Assembly: GCA_937974135.1 (NCBI GenBank)
Contig: CALJIH010000165.1
Location: forward strand, 1 to 7,079
Source: an uncultured Cocleimonas sp.
GTDB lineage: Bacteria; Pseudomonadota; Gammaproteobacteria; Thiotrichales; Thiotrichaceae
DNA length: 7,079 nt
Direction of reading: 5' to 3'
The position numbers and the translations under genes were made by a program. Positions 5,165 to 7,079 of this stretch are shown here, piece after piece (position 1 is the first letter of the stretch; each line of letters starts with the position of its first letter). Below the pieces are notes generated by a model. It worked only from the letters and a program-made list of their open reading frames with translations. It searched no databases and had not been told where the DNA came from.

Positions 5165-7079
5165 ATGTTAAGTACAGAAGTAGAATATTCAATCAATAAG
5201 TTATTCAGAGATGCCCGTGATAAACATCATGAGTTTGTCACTGTCGAACATCTATTGCTTTCCATGACTACAAATCCTTCGGCAGGCAAAGCGTTACGCG
5301 CTTGTGGTGTCGATATTTCTGTATTACAAACTGAGCTTGAAAGCTATATTGAAGAGAGCACACCGCTTTTGAGTGAAGAAGATAAACGTGAAACTCAACC
5401 AACTTTAGGTTTTCAACGAGTCATTCAACGCGCGGTTTATCATGTGCAAGCAACGGGTAAAGGAGAAGTTTCTGGGGAAAATATCCTTGTCGCTATCTTT
5501 GGCGAACCAGAATCTCATGCAGTTTATTATCTTGGAAAACAAGATATGACTCGCTTAGACTTAGTAAATTATGTCTCGCATGATATCCATAAGGATGAAG
5601 CGATGCTTTCGGATTTTAGCCTTGAAGAAAATACAGATGAGCAAAGCGATGCAAACATTGATTCAAATCAAGAAGATGCTGAGGCTCAAGAAACACCTTT
5701 AGAAAAGTTTGCGACGAATTTAAATCAATATGCACTTGATGGAAAAATTGATCCATTGATTGGACGCGATCTTGAAATTGAAAGAACAGTTCAAGTACTT
5801 TGTCGTCGAAGAAAAAATAATCCATTATTAGTTGGCGAATCGGGTGTTGGTAAAACTGCGATTGCAGAAGGTTTAGCAAAACGAATCGTCGATAAGGAAG
5901 TGCCTGAAGTATTGCAAGAAGCTACTATTTACTCACTTGATCTTGGTGCATTAGTTGCTGGAACAAAATATCGAGGTGATTTTGAAAAGCGCTTGAAAGG
6001 TGTGTTAAATCAAATTAAAAATGAAGAGCATGCGGTTCTTTTTATTGATGAAATTCATATTATGATTGGTGCAGGTGCTACGTCAGGTGGCACTATGGAT
6101 GCATCTAACTTACTCAAGCCAATGTTGGCTACAGGTGAGTTAAAATGTATTGGTTCAACTACTTTTCAGGAGTATCACAGCATATTCGAGAAAGAACGCG
6201 CATTAGCTAGACGTTTCCAAAAAATCGATATTAAAGAGCCAACCGTTCAAGAGACGGTGAAAATCTTAAAGGGTTTAAAATCACGTTTTGAAGAATACCA
6301 CGATGTGACCTACACCCTGTCTGCACTTGAATCTGCGGTAAAACTTTCTGAAAGATATATTACTGATCGCTTCCTACCAGATAAAGCAATAGACGTGATT
6401 GATGAAGCTGGTGCTAACAGACAACTGCAACCTAAAAATACTCGTAAGAAAAAAATTACGGTAACCGATGTTGAAGCAATCGTTGCAAAAATTGCACGTG
6501 TTCCGCCTAAGACCGTTTCTAGTTCGGATATGGAAGTACTTAAGAACTTAGATATCAATTTGAAACGCGTTGTGTTTGGGCAAGACATGGCAATTGATCA
6601 ATTGGTAACAGCAGTAAAAATGTCCCGTTCTGGTTTGCGTGACGATTCAAAACCAATTGGATCTTTTGTATTTGCGGGTCCTACAGGTGTTGGTAAAACA
6701 GAAGTAACAACACAACTTGCTGAGAACTTGGGAATCGAGCTATTACGCTTTGATATGTCTGAATACATGGAAAGGCATACTGTATCGCGTTTAATCGGAG
6801 CCCCTCCAGGTTACGTTGGTTTTGATGATGGTGGCTTATTGACTGATGCAGTGAATAAAAATCCACATGCTGTGTTACTTTTAGATGAAATTGAAAAAGC
6901 GCATCCTGATGTGTTCAACTTATTGTTACAAGTCATGGATAACGGCAGTTTGACCGATAGTACAGGGCGAAAAGTCGATTTTAGAAACGTAATCTTGGTG
7001 ATGACAAGTAATGCTGGTGCTGAAAATATCAGCAGAAGTTCAATGGGTTTCACTCAACAAGATCACTCCTTGGATACCA
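5165..7079 (+). CDS. clpA: Clp protease ATP-binding subunit ClpA (3' end beyond window)
   Basis: Hexameric AAA+ unfoldase that translocates substrates into ClpP. The frame is open for 638 codons and leaves the window without a stop; E. coli ClpA has 758 residues, so about 120 are missing. The Clp N-domain covers about 1-143 (EFVTVEHLLL at 23-32), followed by an acidic linker (about 145-180). AAA module 1 has Walker A GESGVGKT (224-231), Walker B LFIDE (292-296) and the Arg pair in ALARRF (349-350). Module 2 has GPTGVGKT (505-512), LLLDE (571-575) and the pore-side GYVGF just before. Both ATPase sites look active. The ClpP-docking tripeptide at 627-629 is MGF, where E. coli ClpA has IGL and ClpX IGF. 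The ATG is supported by AAGGAG 7 bases upstream and by a match to the family start. It directly follows clpS, its adaptor, and is probably co-transcribed with it. Confidence 0.98.
   Translation, partial: MLSTEVEYSINKLFRDARDKHHEFVTVEHLLLSMTTNPSAGKALRACGVDISVLQTELESYIEESTPLLSEEDKRETQPTLGFQRVIQRAVYHVQATGKGEVSGENILVAIFGEPESHAVYYLGKQDMTRLDLVNYVSHDIHKDEAMLSDFSLEENTDEQSDANIDSNQEDAEAQETPLEKFATNLNQYALDGKIDPLIGRDLEIERTVQVLCRRRKNNPLLVGESGVGKTAIAEGLAKRIVDKEVPEVLQEATIYSLDLGALVAGTKYRGDFEKRLKGVLNQIKNEEHAVLFIDEIHIMIGAGATSGGTMDASNLLKPMLATGELKCIGSTTFQEYHSIFEKERALARRFQKIDIKEPTVQETVKILKGLKSRFEEYHDVTYTLSALESAVKLSERYITDRFLPDKAIDVIDEAGANRQLQPKNTRKKKITVTDVEAIVAKIARVPPKTVSSSDMEVLKNLDINLKRVVFGQDMAIDQLVTAVKMSRSGLRDDSKPIGSFVFAGPTGVGKTEVTTQLAENLGIELLRFDMSEYMERHTVSRLIGAPPGYVGFDDGGLLTDAVNKNPHAVLLLDEIEKAHPDVFNLLLQVMDNGSLTDSTGRKVDFRNVILVMTSNAGAENISRSSMGFTQQDHSLDT

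Noticed and set aside
5616..7053. Minus-strand open frames opposite clpA
   Set aside because: They are antisense shadows of a strongly conserved ClpA reading frame, with no recognisable domain or ribosome site.
1..7079. CRISPR array, tRNA/rRNA gene, insertion sequence or defence system
   Set aside because: No regularly spaced repeats, no tRNA-like cloverleaf, no transposase or terminal repeats and no defence genes were seen; the genes are housekeeping or DUF4124.

Overview
The window looks like ordinary chromosome from an AT-rich gammaproteobacterium. PyrE, Icd, ClpS and ClpA all read as close relatives of the Enterobacteria/Pseudomonas proteins, and DUF4124 proteins are typical of proteobacteria. 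The AT bias and the mix of genes do not let me name a genus. A NAD-type isocitrate dehydrogenase plus an adenosine-kinase-like PfkB protein would fit an autotroph or methylotroph-like gammaproteobacterium without a glyoxylate shunt, but that is inference.

Layout from left to right. (1) Bases 1-132 are non-coding and hold a cluster of AGCTCA hexamers. (2) pyrE lies on the minus strand (133-777), with a TATAAT box in the divergent spacer. (3) Two adjacent plus-strand genes (963-1577 and 1619-2257) encode exported DUF4124 proteins with long charged helical tails; they are a diverged tandem duplication. (4) A minus-strand PfkB-family sugar/nucleoside kinase, probably adenosine kinase (2300-3295), converges on them across a 42-base AT-rich spacer with a weak inverted repeat. 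(5) Divergent from the kinase, a plus-strand run of icd (3425-4681), clpS (4711-5091) and clpA (5165 to the window end, incomplete) follows.

How the genes work together. ClpS is the N-degron adaptor that delivers substrates to the ClpA unfoldase, which feeds ClpP protease; the two genes are adjacent, and every ClpS recognition residue I checked is present. icd sits directly upstream of clpS on the same strand and may be co-transcribed with it. PyrE (de novo pyrimidine synthesis) and the kinase (probable adenosine salvage) are separate housekeeping units.

The most interesting observation is in icd. All substrate and metal ligands are conserved, but the residues that make the E. coli enzyme NADP-specific (Lys344, Tyr345, Val351, Tyr391, Arg395) are Pro, Ile, Ala, Phe and Ser here. 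This predicts an NAD-preferring isocitrate dehydrogenase despite overall similarity to the NADP enzyme. I found no defence system, mobile element, CRISPR array or RNA gene, and no evidence of a wholly new system.
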